This document shows, piece by piece, positions 34,970 to 49,100 of a stretch of DNA of 64,000 nucleotides. The notes below the pieces were generated by a model, which saw only the letters and a program-made list of their open reading frames with translations, ran no database searches and was not told the origin of the DNA. Source of the DNA: Ypsolopha sequella. Its lineage: Eukaryota; Arthropoda; Insecta; Lepidoptera; Ypsolophidae. Numbering within the stretch: position 1 is the stretch's first letter; each line of letters begins with the position of its first letter. The stretch lies in NCBI GenBank assembly GCA_934047225.1, contig OW203990.1:28065045-28129044 (forward strand). Reading direction: 5' to 3'. The translations under genes and the position numbers were made by a program.

Positions 34970-35600
34970 TTAAGGCGAATGGATACGCCAACTGCAATTT
35001 GGACCTGTCTTTGAAGGCCTACTCCTCCCACACGAGTAGTCCAAAAACTTTCATAAAAATATATGATAGGCATTATAGAGTCAAAAATAAATTTTAAATT
35101 TCATAAACTGTTTTTCTATTGTGAGTTTTGATAAAAAAAATCGAAAGTCATCGAAAGTTTCACACGATTAACACAAGAATTCTCTTACTCCTTCCAAACG
35201 CCTAAAGCGATTTTAATAATTATTTCACCAAATTATAGGAAATTTTTAGGTCTAAAAAATACCATTGTCAGTTAAAATATAAAGAACAACTTCATTTTAG
35301 GAAATAATTCTCGCGTGTAAGAAACAACATGAAAATATTGTTCAAAGTCAAGCAGTTTTTGGACTAAAGTTAAGTAATTGGTTATTTCTTTAAAACAACT
35401 AATAGCATTTGTATGGTTCTTGCACTAAAATACATACCTATTATGAAAATATTGCTTAGAAATCATTTATGGTTTTTTTTCCATCCACCCCGTCCATGTA
35501 AAAAGTAATATTTTCTCCTATTTTGGGCTATCCGGAGACCCAGTGACGTCATAATGCAGTGCGCGCTGATATGAACGTAATTTCAATACAGTTTCTGTCG
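34970..35600 (+). mobile_element. TTAA-flanked (piggyBac-like) element, second subfamily
   Basis: It starts TTAAGGCGAATGGATACGCC, continues CACGAGTAGTCCAAAAAC, and near its right side has TTTTCTCCTATTTTGGGC and a decayed GATATGAACGTAATTTCAAT block. It matches the element at 49899-50396 in inverse orientation. The right terminus is not clear. Confidence 0.65.
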
Positions 35601-35639
35601 ATATTTGCACCGACACAGGTCGACCCAAGGTCGTTGGTG

Positions 35640-35830
35640 GCTACCTGCGCCTTAAGCTGTGTGTCAATGTTTGTGCCCGAAATACGGCGATAGGGCTCAC
35701 CACCCATCACGCTGAGTCATAATAATGGTCGCTGAAACGCGGGTGTACGAGTGTGGACAGAGTTCATACTCTCAAATACCTTTGGTACCCGTTTGAAGAT
35801 TCTTTTAATCTATAGAATGTAAGAGCAGGC
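35640..35830 (+). mobile_element. SINE body fragment
   Basis: GCCCGAAATACGGCGATAGG, GGTCGCTGAAACGCGGGTGT and GTGTGGACAGAGTTCA follow the SINE body. The tRNA head and the end of the tail are missing. Confidence 0.55.
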
Positions 35831-35852
35831 CGTATTTAGGCTGACATATATT

Positions 35853-36331
35853 AAATTATGTTAAGGTGTGTTAATTCGAAAACCATTTCGAGATTTAGGT
35901 TTAATAAGCCGTATTTGTGAAGTTTTGGTCTAAAAAACCTCATGATGATGAATATTTTTACGAAAAGGCTGCAATTTCCATTTGCCCTCGTGTGACGTTA
36001 CTTGAGTAATGGCTGTTTAGAAATGTGTCCTTTGCTATCAAGATAAATTTATAATAATTTGCTTCAGACTAATTTGACAGCTAAATGACACAGATGAGTA
36101 GACAGACAGAGACAGACAATTTTTTTTATAAGCAATCACACATCACAATCAGCATAATGTCTAAAATTCTCAAGTGACAAGGTCATCGGACATTTCTATA
36201 AAAAATCATAAAAAAATAATGGTTAATTATATGCCAAAATAATGAAAACTATGTCCTAAAATGGAGTATATTCTCTGAAAAAAATGAAAAAAAAAAATGT
36301 TTTAAAAATTAAGCTATGGGAATTCGACTTG
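35853..36331 (+). repeat. ~480-bp dispersed repeat, copy 1
   Basis: It shares long blocks (GTGTTAATTCG, CTCGTGTGACGT, GTAATGGCTGTTTAGAAAT, TGACAAGGTCATCGGACA) with 51284-51738 and, from the middle on, with 63755-64000. Non-coding, class unknown. Confidence 0.8.
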
Positions 36332-37013
36332 ACGCAAAACCAAAGTTCCTTGAGCATTGTTATCTACCTGAGGATAAAAAGACAGCACACTAATCCAAAA
36401 CCAATTCTAAACAAATTACATAGCTGTGATTACTACAATTATTAGATTGTAATCACGTCCTTTGTAATTGTAATTCATTAAACAATAATTGTTGCGCATC
36501 CATAACGATCCACGTATGTACGACCAGGCGCCGCCGCGCCGTTAATGGAGAGACACATTTTATTAAAACCGTTGGAATAACTTAGTCTTTGACAGACCTC
36601 TGATCTAAAAGGTTCCAATCCTTCTTCCAATCCGTGTCCGATTTATGAAGAAACCGAAACTATATAATCTTTGCCTTTATTAGTAAAATACCCAGTACGT
36701 TAAGTCTTTAGTAGACGACTGATTCAAATTATACAGCAAACTAGTTTTGAAGTTACTTTTATATTAAAGTTCATTACATAATATTATAACGTCTATTTAT
36801 ATAAGTAACTTTTGTTGTCATTTTTTTTTTGTGTGCAACGAAATGTAGTCGCATTGAATGTTAAATATTTGTGATGCAAATTAAGATAAGATAATTTATC
36901 TCGGTTTTGTGAACTCGAAGTTTTATTAATTTGAATACTTTTTAGTTAATGTCAAGACCTTGACAGTGAAAATTCAAGAACGTTAGATTTTTTAAGTGGC
37001 TCAAGTGGGGAAG
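36332..37013. other. 5' region of the transporter gene
   Basis: No coding sequence. A TATA-like TTATATAAG occurs near 36797, but no transcription start can be fixed. The bases just before the ATG carry in-frame stops, so this is UTR, promoter or a 5' intron. Confidence 0.4.
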
Positions 37014-37137
37014 ATGAGGAAATATGACGTCACATTGAAGACCATTTCGGCGAGGGTTGAGGACCATGAGAAGAGAATCGATGCAGCATCATCAGGGGTG
37101 GTGCCAGAAAGCTATGATGATGCTATGGAATTGACAG
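37014..37137 (+). CDS. Transporter exon 1 (start codon, N-terminal tail)
   Basis: ATG at 37014 is preceded in frame by TAA and TAG stops just upstream, so it is the start unless an upstream exon splices in. It encodes residues 1-41, a charged cytoplasmic tail ending in YDDAMELTG, which matches the conserved acidic lead-in to TM1 of this transporter group. The donor is G|GTAGTT at 37138, phase 1; the split glycine is completed by GC at the start of exon 2. A TATA-like TTATATAAG near 36797 could belong to a promoter, but I cannot place a transcription start. Confidence 0.85.
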
Positions 37138-40100
37138 GTAGTTATTACTTAACATTATTAAAGATTTCGCGCCCGTAGGCTCACCTCTTGACAACTGCTG
37201 CTTACATAGTGTTGCCCCCTGGCCGCCCCATAGTGGTAACATAGGGGGCCCACAATGGCTATCCTGCTGGGTAGTTATCAAGCAGCAAGTCACCATCTGC
37301 CACACTAAAATTTATGAGAGATTTTTGAGGCAGATATCCGTTATCTCAATCCCTAGCCCTGATATCCGGACCATTTAGCATCCCATCCTCATAGCCTCCA
37401 AGTCGCTTCCTTCCTGGCAATAATTTGGCAACTATGGTTGACTGTCCATTAGTGTATCTCAATGATACATTGAGTGAGAGGCCTCCATGGATGCAGCCAT
37501 TTCACATTTGGATTATATGGTACCAAAGGCCTCTTTCATGTTGGCTTCGGCCCCATGAATGCATTTCAAATGACCGGATCCTATAAGCCCGTGACTGAAA
37601 AGGGTACCTACATATTAATAATAATAATTAACAGATAAAGTGTTAACGTTTAAATATTAAATACTTAATATCATACATCGTCTCGACATGAAACCCCGTA
37701 AGGGTATTGGAGGGGTTTCCGAGGGGTTTCCGTATTATGAATTTCGGTACAGTTACACAGTGATCGAACCTGGCTTATTGTATTTGCCTGTGTAATCTTA
37801 GTTTTCCTCTGAATTTTTTTTTTCACTTATATCTGAAAGGGATCCCTTTGCTTGTTGCTGGTGGCCGGCTGTTTATTATGGCGTCTCCCTCTCGAAATAT
37901 ATATTTTTAGTGGGTATGGGACGATGTATGTTTGGTTGGATCCTATTTTTTGTCCTCGGTTTTTTTTTACGCCGCCGTATTGAAAATAAAGTTCATATCA
38001 TTTGAACTGTGAAATGTATGTCACAGTCTACATTTATTCACCCACATTTCACCGACGATCATTATGTCCCAGCGTGATAGGTGGCAATCTATCGGGTACA
38101 AATATAGACCCTCAGCTGAAATACGCAGACAGAAAACCAATGTTACAGGACTCGAACTCAAACCCCGTTCAAACCACCACAGAGGCGATCAATATTAAAA
38201 TAAATTGTACATTATACATGGTGACTTTTTGATCATCGTCCAAATTCATACTGGTGGCTTGGTAAGTGATCAGTATCATAGATCAATAACAATTTTGGTG
38301 AAATTCGTAAAATGAAATTTCGACTCCCCATAGTGATTCACTCGGGACTGGAACTGAATTTCTATGGAAAGCCGAAATTTCATTTTACGAATTTCACAAA
38401 AATTGTTACTGATCCAAGATACTGATCACTTATCAAGCCTCCAGTATGAATTTGGACGATGATCAAAAAGTCACCTTGTATAAAACCAATGCTGTGGTTA
38501 TTACAATATATTTGTATGTATTATACGTATAAGCAGTGGCGTGCACAGAACTTTTTTCCGGAAAAGCAATCAGAAGGTTAAGTAGGACAATAAAAAAAAA
38601 AAAAAAAAATTTAAATAGCAATTTGAAAAAAAAAGTTTGTATGAAAATGTTCACTCTAGGAAAGGCAGTGCCTGCCTACCCTGGCGTCATACAAACTTTT
38701 TTTTTTTCAAAGTGTTATTAAAAATTGTTCATATTTTTTTTTATTGTCGTACTTGACTTTCTGATTGCTTTTCCGGAAAAAAGTTCTGTGCACGCCACTG
38801 CGTATAAGTATGCTTATTTGATTATTTTTTTAGTAATAGGTATTGTATTCATTGCAAATGAACTATTCTATTGTACGTATAACAAGTGGAATCGAAGGTA
38901 TTGTACTCACTTGTACTAAACTGGGACACGTCCCCTCCTAGACTATAAGTAAATTTTGGTACAAATAAGCAAAATTTCATTATGAAGAGTGCCATGTGTG
39001 GACTGATCTCAGTCTCAAGCACCCGGATTCAACTTGGTCTCTGAGTTAATCTGGAATAGATTTATTAATAAAATTAGCACTCCTATGAGGCGTATTTAGA
39101 GTTTCTCAATTCCAGGGTTTTTGTAGATCCCAGGACCCGGGAACAAAAATAATAATCCCGGGAATTCTTTAAAAAATGTACATTATTACATATGTTTTGT
39201 GTTACATATGCTGTTTTACGAACGGTTAACAGACCGATCTCGACCTCGACCGACGGTTGGAGTGGAATAATAAAAATAAAATAATTTTTTCATGAAACAT
39301 ATTTTTTATTTTTTATTTAAAATTACAAAAAAATCAAACAACACACTTTGTAACAGTATTTTCATTTTTGAATAAAATAAGTAAATAAGCCATCAAATAT
39401 GTTAAAGCATTGAACGAGTTATCGGAAAGCCGACTTCAAATTTTTCTCCCAATTTTTTTTCTCAACTCAAGGTTTCCTACCTAGCCTAGGGTTCTCTACA
39501 GAGTAATTCGAGATTTAAAATCAAGAGCGCGCGACGTGAGGCAGTGGCGTGAAATTCAAAACTTTTGAACATTTGATTTATTTCCCAAAGATTGGGAACT
39601 CCCGACTGAAAGTTCCCGAAATCGGGATGGATCGTTTTCCTGGTTATTCCCGGGATCGGGAACCCAGAAAAGAAACCCTAGGCGTAGCGTCTCTTTGTTT
39701 ACATTTTTTATATGTGTTAGGGGCTATATTAAATAATGAAATATTGAATAATTTATCTACACTCATATGGTAAAATCCTGATTATGATTCAAAAATAGTG
39801 CATAATGACAATTTTTTTTCACGAACGTCTTTTATGCAGAAAAAAATATATTTAAAAGCCAAAATATGTAATGCTTTATTATAACTTCTTCTGCTATAAC
39901 AGTACAGTTACACGAAGTTGGAAGGCAAAGAGAACTTAGCCCATACAGCCATGTGTGAGGTTTTTAATAGGGAATGGTTTGAATGACGTACATACTTATA
40001 ACCAATGTTCTGTGCTTATAACCAAACCCATGCGCTGTGGACTACGATTGATTTTAATGATGGTAGAATAAATTGCGACCGGACCCTTGTCTCACATGCG

Positions 40101-43100
40101 CGGTGAACTACTGGATACATTTTGTGCGTTATTTACTGCTTTTTTGTTTGTTTAAAGTTTTACTCTGGGCAAAAATATCTGAAAGCATATACAGAGACAT
40201 TACTTGGAGACCCCCTCGAAGTAATTCGGAGGAGAGTACGAGGACAGCTCACAGGCAAAAAACCAGGAGGCCCACCATGCCTGAGACTATCTCATCTATG
40301 CCATTTATCCCTAATAGCCGGGCCTTACATGGAACAGACTGGTGACGGGCAGCGGCGTAACTGGTGCGAGGGTTCCGGCACCGCGCTCACCGCCTGCCCA
40401 GCGTGTGTGAGTATGGGCAATTCTTCCGAGATGACCGCCGGGAGTGGCAAAGTCCTGGAAAGGCTTATGTCCAGCAGTGGACGAACTAGGCTGATGGATG
40501 GATGGAACAAACCAGTAAAATCAAGATAAACTTACGACAATTGTTACCAAGATCTTATGGATTAGGAAATAGGTAGGTAACCTATTTCATGAATGTAGAT
40601 AAAGTAGTGTATGAAACTACAGATATCTAGGTATTAAAACACTTGTGTGTACTGTTGTTTTAATAACCTATTTATCTGCCAGTTTCATAAACTTCTATTA
40701 AATAATAAATAAATATTGAAGTATTAAAACATTGTCCGAATTAATATTTCTTTTGGATACATAGAGTTTAATATATTATATCTTTATTCTTTATTGTACC
40801 CAATCAGCAAGTACTCCCCCTCCAAACTGTTTCTTTTTTTATTTTACCACCTATATTTCATCTTTTTTTTTTATATATATAAATAGTTCCTATCATAACC
40901 TTTTCAGACTGTATCAACTTGTTTTCATATATATTTTTCATCATTTTTACCTGTCAACCACTCGACTGATGACGGCCTCACTGATGAGGCCGAAATATAT
41001 CGAAAATATAAAGTTTATTATTTTTTGTATTATTATCATATAATTGTTAAAACTACAAATAAAAAGCTAATACAGCTAAAATTATATTTATTCATAACAA
41101 AATAAAAATGTATATCAATACTTACTATAAATACAATCTTTAAAATAAATTATGTATTATATCTATATATTTTCACAATAAGCTTTTTAATACCTATAAT
41201 TTGATATCCATATAATTTAGTTTATTTCAAGTAACAAGTAAGAAACTTAAATAACATATAAATAATGATACAATTTTTTTTAAAACTAACTTAAAATTAA
41301 ATTAAATATAAAAAGAAAAACAAATACCAACCTGTCTGTCTCATAGCGGACTCTAGATCAGACAAAATATGTATTATATCTTATTAAAGCATATCATATC
41401 TTATGTATTACACTGCACGTGAAATAAGTTTGTGTTTTGAACGGTATTTACGGAACCCTCGGGGCACGAGTCCTATTTGCACTTGTACCATACATTGGAA
41501 ATACGGTAAAAACTGAGTATCAAGACTTGCGAGATAGGCAGGGTGGGTTATTTTTATGTCGTAGTTTTCTGAGTCTAATGAGATTCAGGCAAGTTCGAAC
41601 TGAGGTTCAAAACAGAAAAAACAAACATATTTTTCCTTATAGTACAAACAATATAACAGGTTTTCATTATAATTTATACGCGATAATAAATAGCTATGGT
41701 GATTTATGTCTCCTAGTAACTAACGATGAACCAGAAGTACTATAGGTAATTTAATATTTATTTTTGTAGCACAAGTCTACAACAATGACAATAATAATTA
41801 CCTGATGGTACTTTGCTAACGTAATTAATATTGATGGAGAGTCGAAACAAACACAGTTTTGCCATATTATTATCTGTTGCGTTGTTCAACCATTCTCAAC
41901 TTTACAAGTATCTGAAGTATTTAAGGCGATTACCATCGCCAAATTAGCAGCTCTATATTTGTCAGTACGAATATCAACGGAAACGACATTGAAATAACGT
42001 TCATATCAGCGCGCAATGCATAGTGGCTGTTACGACGCTCGCTGCGTCCTTGAAAGAGCGAAATAGGAGAAAATTGTACTTTTCACATGGACGTGATCGT
42101 TCGATTGAATAATCCTATGTTATGTTTATAGCTATCAAATTTATCTATTTATCAAAGCATAAATGAATTCAATCGGCCAAGTCACTTAGGAGCAGTAGGA
42201 TATTCAAGCCAAAAAACACCATTTAGTTAATACATTTTTTCATGTAGAAGTTTTGGTGGTATGAAATATAAAAATGTTGCATATGTTGTCTAAGAGCTGA
42301 TTATTCATAATACATTTTTTCATTATTTTTGGTTTGGCCGTAAACGAGGAGTAGGCTTTAGAAAGTACCCATTTGGCAATAGTAAGGCCCTTAATGCAAC
42401 TGTCACATAAAATTGCACGAATATTAGTTCGAGTTTTAGGCCCACTTGCAGCATAATCGGGAAAAAATCCATAACCCTCAGGTTAACTAACCTAACGGAA
42501 CAGTTAACTAACCCGACATTTCATTAGTCCTATTGCATCATGATAATATCGAAACGGGTTAGTTATCCTGATCTAAGCGATTGTTTGACATTTGACATTT
42601 ATTTAGATCATTACCATAGTTGCAACCAATGAGGTAACTATAGTATATATACAGAATGGAAAAAATTAAGGGCCCTGGCGGGGAACTACCTTATATACTT
42701 TAGTTAGCTCATTTTACTGAAAGGAAACATTCCTTTATTTCTTAAAAGAAACAAAACTGCATTCAAAGATCTTCTAAAATTCGCTTTTCTCACCCGGGAA
42801 TTGAACCAACTAAAAATTAAAAAAATAAACCCTCGCTATTTTATCATACGAATCGGTAGGATTATTGTTCAGGATAAAATTTGTCTAATAAACATTTGGT
42901 CTTTGAAATAAAAAAAGTGAAAACTAATATTAATTTTATTTAATCATCAATACGAAGCACACATAAACATGAAACATTTTTTCAACGAAGACCGATATTA
43001 AGAAGAGAATAGATTCTTAATAATTTAAATCATAAGTTGCTCGAAATGACACCCTGGTTCCGGTTACACAAATTTAGTCTACGTTGAGCCTTCTGCAAAG

Positions 43101-46100
43101 TATTGTGGTGTATGCTTGTAATAACATTTTCTACCGCAACCCTTAGTTCTTGTACAGTATTATAACACGTTTTGTAATTTAATTTTTTCAAATTAGCAAG
43201 CTTGTACTCCATACTTGGACGAATAAACCAGACTTCATACGATGTCTTTGGATGTTAGAGAGATAAGAAAATTATAACGTGTCATTTACTTGTCACAATG
43301 AACAGTACTAGGTATTGTTAATAAAGAACTTGTAATAAATATTCAATTTCATGGGTATCTCGTACAAGAGATGAGTGTATTACCAAATTTTTATTAGACA
43401 AATTTTATCCTGAACAATAATCCTACCGATTCGGATTATAAAATAGCGAGAGTTTTTTTTTTTTATTTTTGGTTGGTTCGATTCCCGGGTGAGACAAGCG
43501 AATTTTAGAAGATTTTTGAATGCAGTTTTGTTTCTTTTAAAAAATAAAGGAATGTTTCCTTTCAGTAAAATGAGTTAACTAAAGGATTTAAGGTAGTTCC
43601 CCTCCAGGGCCCTTAATTCTTTTCCACTCTGTATAATGTCATTAGAAACAACACAATTTAAGTCAAACTGGTAAAATTACTTCACTAACCCGAGGCGTGA
43701 GTCGGGTTAAATTCTGATGACTTTCTCTTAGTTTAACCCGAGATTTTGATTGGTGCAAGAGAGTTATTCTTAACTCTCTATTTTTTGACTTAACCCGAGT
43801 TAAAGTCAAGTTAAGAACATGCTGCAAGTGGGCCTTAGTACGAAAGCTGAGTTTAATTTGACAGATCGTAAACCCGATTTAGAGACTAAATATATCGTCA
43901 CGACATAAATTCCCGAGGGTTTTTCAGAGGTGTTCCGAAGTGGACTGTGAAATGCAAGTCTCACTAGTCCACACTTAACAAATTATATTATTTATATAAT
44001 TGTTTATATGTATTTAATCTATTAAACAATTAATACAATTAAATTAAAAAGTAATTTAAATTTAAAACTAAATAATCCTATGAAATTTTAAAAACTTAAA
44101 CAAACTAAACTAAGTAAAAATATATTTACACTAAATAAAATACATAATTATCTATTTTAAGTATATAGTATAAATAAATGTAATGTAAGCCTGTACTGTA
44201 AGTAGCTGCCATAAGTATGTAAATTGTAAGTTATATTGTAGTAGACTTGAAAAAAAAACGCGGTTCACCCTCGTTTCACAACCGATTATTGCGTCCCAAC
44301 GTGATGCACGCTTTTTAGGGCATGCAGGTTTCCTCACGATGTTTCCTTCACCGTTCAGCAAGTGGTAAGAACAAATACTATTTACATAAATTCCGAAAAA
44401 ATCATTGGTGCATGCCCGACCGGGGATCGAACCTGGATCTCAAAATTCACTCAATCTTCAGGTTCTATTCCTGAGCTAGCGCTGCTGCTGCGTCTGTACA
44501 TTGACTAAATATGAGTTTAGTGACAAAAGTGCAACTTTTGTCACGAGGTTTGTGAAGTGACAAAGTAGGACCTATCGACCGATTTACTCAGGATGAGATT
44601 TGTGAAGTGACAAAGTAGGACCGATCGACCGATTTACTCAGGATAAGGTTTGAGAAGTGACAAAGTAGGACCGATCGACCGATTTACTCAGGATAAGGTT
44701 TGTGAAGTGACAAAGTAGGACCGATCGACCGATTTACTCAGGATAAGGTTTGAGAAGGGACAAAGTAGGACCGATCGACCGATTTACTCAGGATAAGGTT
44801 TGTGAAGTGACAAAGTAGGACCGATCGACCGATTTACTCAGGATAAGGTTTGTGAGGTGACAAAGTAGGACCGATCGACCGATTTACTCAGGATAAGGTT
44901 TGTGAAGTGACAAAGTAGGACCGATCGACCGATTTACTCAGGATAAGGTTTGTGAGGTGACAAAGTAGGACCGATCGACCGATTTACTCAGGATAAGGTT
45001 TGTGAAGTGACAAAGTAGGACCGATCGACCGATTTACTCAGGATAAGGTTTGTGAAGTGACAAAGTAGGACCGATCGACCGATTTACTCAGGATAAGGTT
45101 TGTGAAGTGACAAAGTAGGACCGATCGACCGATTTACTCAGGATAAGGTTTGTGAAGTGACAAAGTAGGACCGATCGACCGATTTACTCAGGATAAGGTT
45201 TGTGAAGTGACAAAGTAGGACCGATCGACCGATTTACTCAGGATAAGGTTTATGAAGTGACAAAGTAGGACCGATCAACCGATTTACTCAGGATAAGGTT
45301 TTCTGCGTAAATTTAATTTTAAACAGTTCCGAGTAATTTTAGGAGATTTTTTACAGAAATGAATTCTTTCGTATAATAAAATATAATTTTAAATTTGTAA
45401 TTACTGTAACTTAAGTTCATGATTAAAATTTGTACATCATGTCTCTATTTACTTTATATACGCAGTCTCTATTTACAGTGAAGTCTTCTATTCTAGTCAG
45501 TACAGTGTACTTACTTTGTATAGTGGAAATCACATCAAAGTAAACACTGTCATCCATCCATCCATCAGCCTAGTTCGTCCACTGCTGGACATAAGCCTTT
45601 CTGTTTTTTGTCTGTGAGCTGTCCTCTTACTCTCCCCCGAATTACTTCGAGGGGGTCACCAAGTAAGATGGTGGTACCTCCACAGTCGAGCTCGGCATCA
45701 GCTCTACCACCTCTAACACTGTATTGATGCATAACTAATATACATTTTAAATGCTAGAAATTATGTTTTATATATATATATCCCTGCGCATTTCATGATC
45801 AAGACGTTGACCCTCCCCTCGTTCCAGGCAACGGCAGCTACAATTACCTGCTGCTAGTCACCTGCAGTATCATCAGCATCGCGGTGGCCCTGGACCTCTT
45901 CGGCTTCGGCCTGGTTGTGGCCGCGTCGGCCTGCGATCTCAGACTCTCCATGGAGCAGAAGGGTGTGCTCTCCAGTATACCTTTTGCTGGTAAGCGAATG
46001 TGTTTACAGGGGTTAGACTGTATTTTTGAAATTTCAGATTTGGTTTATCTCATGTGGGCAGATCGTAGAATTGGGCATATCGTAAAGTATAAAATCAAAA

Positions 46101-49100
46101 ATCTTTCACCAAAAGTAAAAAATAGGTGAGACGACGAGCGAAGCGAAGCGGAGCGAGGAGGAGCGTGTTATTTATTTTTACAAATAAATTTGGGAAGCCG
46201 AAAGAAACGAGTGGAGTGAGGCGACTCCCTAGTTTTAAACTTTTAACAGAAATATAATATACCCAGGAAGATTATGGTACCAACGACATATGCAAAAATT
46301 GTTTGCCTTAAAAATCGGGTTCGGTTAGTTATAGGTACTGATACACAAGCCGTCGAAATACGAGTAGCACTGGGATGACGATCCCCTAGCCGAGGGAGGC
46401 ACTTGCCTAGCGTGGTGATTGAGGCACTTGCCGAGCGTGGTGATTGAGGCACTTGCCTAGCGTGGTGATTGAGGCACTTGCCTAGCGTGGTGATTGAGGC
46501 ACTTGCCTAGCGTGGTGATTGAGGCACTTGCCTAGCGTGGTGATTGAGGCACTTGCCTAGCGTGATGATTGAGGCAAACGCTCTCACAATGGGCTTAGTG
46601 TTTTGGCGTGCTTTAGGAGAAACCCATTCAGTAGTGGTCTGCTATAGGCTCAGAACATTTGGGTATGTCGTACAAACAGATGCTAATGTTTGGTGCAAAA
46701 CCAAATTTTGAATTTGAATTTGAAACAGACATGGGTGACAATAATGTGTGACAATAAGATGGCTGGCCTACTAGCAACTTTTTTATTACCCGTTCAGCAC
46801 AATAATTCCAATGGCAAGGATCTTATTTCCTTTTGATAGAGGCGATTATAATATATGTTGGCTCATTGGCCTCTTTTTGTTAAACGCGTATTTGTAATAA
46901 TCACGCAGCGAAACAACAAATTGGTGTGTTTTTACTAGTTTTTAGCTAATACTGAAATATTTTGTGGGCAAAAAATATTGACGTCTTATATAATTTTAAC
47001 CGCTTTGTTCTGAGGAACGTTTAAAAATAAAAAAAACTAGGTAGGAAATATATTTTTTTTAGACAAAAGTATTGCATTAATATAAGTAGATTGAATTAAT
47101 AAAAGACTAACGAAAGAAATGTATTTTTTTCAATATGAGGAGAGACCTAGTTTCTTCCAACGGACCCTTGAAAATCTGGCGTTGTTGATAGCGTCATTGA
47201 TAAATATATGTTTGCACACGCAATGCATTCCAAATTTCAATTGCGACTTACATACGGACAAGAACGAAACCAAAAGTAGGTATAGGTAGTTTGTGCTGTA
47301 AGGTGTGATGACGGAACTTCATTCTAATGCTGATATAAAAAAAAAACTAATTTTACCAGTTCCACTATTTATAATGTTAAACGCGACTACTTCCGTCTAT
47401 TTTATGATATCGTTGTCCTCTAGACTGTTTTACCTTTCTCGTCTCGCCCAACATCTCGACAAAACTCGTTGCGATCTATATATATGCTTTCGAGTCGATT
47501 AGACGCACTGAGCTCGACACAAAACGAGGCTCGACCACCAGTGGCCATCAATTATAATATAGTTGGAGGGGTGCTGACGTGCAGTGAATGTGGTCGCACG
47601 TTCACTGCAAAAATCGGCTACGTCAGCCACGTGAGGGCTCATCAGCGCCGCCGCCGAAAACGGCCTTGAAGAATTGATTGATATGTCATTAACACATCGT
47701 AGAATTGGGCATATCATGATCTGCCTGGGCAGATTATATTTCTGTTAAAGCTAGGAGGGCCGCCACGCTCCGCTCCGCTCCGCTTCGCTCCGCTTCGCCC
47801 GGCTCCCCAAACGTATTTACATGTAAACTTAACACGCTTCTTCTCGCTCCGCTCGTCGGCACACCTATTTTTGACTTTTCTCGAAATATTTTCCATTTTA
47901 TACCTTACAATCTGCCCAATTCTAAGATCTGTTCATGATGTATACTAGGTGACAATTATTTATTTAGCCAAATTCATCCTGAAGACTCGGCAAGTGCACA
48001 GTATCAAGGTTCGATTACCCTTTTTTGGGAAATTCGTAAATTTAATTTTTCATGTTCACTACAGCCAGACACGTAAATAACTATTGGGACGTCAAGATTT
48101 TACCGACTGATCACTGACCAAGCCTCCAGAATGAATTTGGCTGCACAAATCAATGTCACCTAATTGTACCTATACAACCTTAGACTGGGTGTATATTGTC
48201 ATTTTTTCTTTATGAGATGTTTATTTAGGAAACTTGTTCAGTATGATCAGTAGAGTACGTGGTTTCATTTAAAGACAGCTGTCTATTTCCACCCGGTCGG
48301 AGTTGGACCGATATTACATTATCATTTTTAAAAGATCCTTCATCAAATATTGTCTATGTCTATTGTCATATTATTACAAAATGTAGTAAAAAGGGATCCC
48401 TTTTCATACAAAATTTATATAAAACAATATGACGTAAAATTTAAAAACAAAACATAAACAATCAAGGAATTCATCACAGTTCACCTCTGAGACACCCACG
48501 GGGATTCATGTCGTGACGATATGTTTATTTTATATATGATCAGAGAAAACTGATAGTTTTTTTATTTCAATGCGTGTCTGTTTTAACAGACCCCTAGAAA
48601 AAGAGTCCAAAAATAATGTACTATTTTATCAAAATAATACATTATTTACTGAAGTAGATATGCAAGTTCTTATAGTGTCGATTTTATTCCGTAGCGCCTT
48701 AAAAATGTATTGCAGAAAGAGATAACTCCATACACTTGGAATTTAATTACCTGACTGTACTTCAGCTAATTGGATGAGAATGAAACTAAAAAGCGATAAT
48801 AAATTTACTGCAGGGTTACTAATGTTGTGTGCCGTTCGTGAAGTTCGAATCATGTGTAGACTTTAATATAATATCATTGGTTCCAGGCATATTCTTCGCG
48901 TTCCCATGGGGCTACTTCGCGGACACGGCAGGCCGGAGACGGGCACTGGTCTGGTCCACCAGCGTGGGCTTCTTCTTCGCAGCCATCAGCAGTCTGGCCA
49001 CCCAGTGGTACTACATGGTCGCGCTCAAGTTCATTGGCTGCAGTTTGTTGGTATTTTTCTTTATGAACTTTTTGAATTGATACAATAGTAATTTGTGCAA

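Larger units (their letters stand above)
42438..43836. mobile_element. Harbinger-like outer element carrying a nested mariner-type copy
   Basis: AGGCCCACTTGCAGCAT on the left is inverted as ATGCTGCAAGTGGGCCT on the right. TTA next to GGCCC on both sides fits a 3-bp TTA duplication as made by PIF/Harbinger elements. Subterminal TAACCCGA/TCGGGTTA motifs repeat inside both halves. The centre is occupied by the element at 42652-43631. Confidence 0.6.

Noticed and set aside
40122..40529. Open frame of 135 codons as a gene
   Set aside because: It overlaps a decayed RTE LINE 3' end in a different frame from the recognisable C-terminal block.
44551..45300. CRISPR-like array with 50-bp period
   Set aside because: The whole unit repeats; no spacers vary.
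49051..49056. GTATTT as donor of intron 3
   Set aside because: It would join exon 4 in the wrong frame; GTTGGT at 49047 keeps the conserved TM4 sequence.
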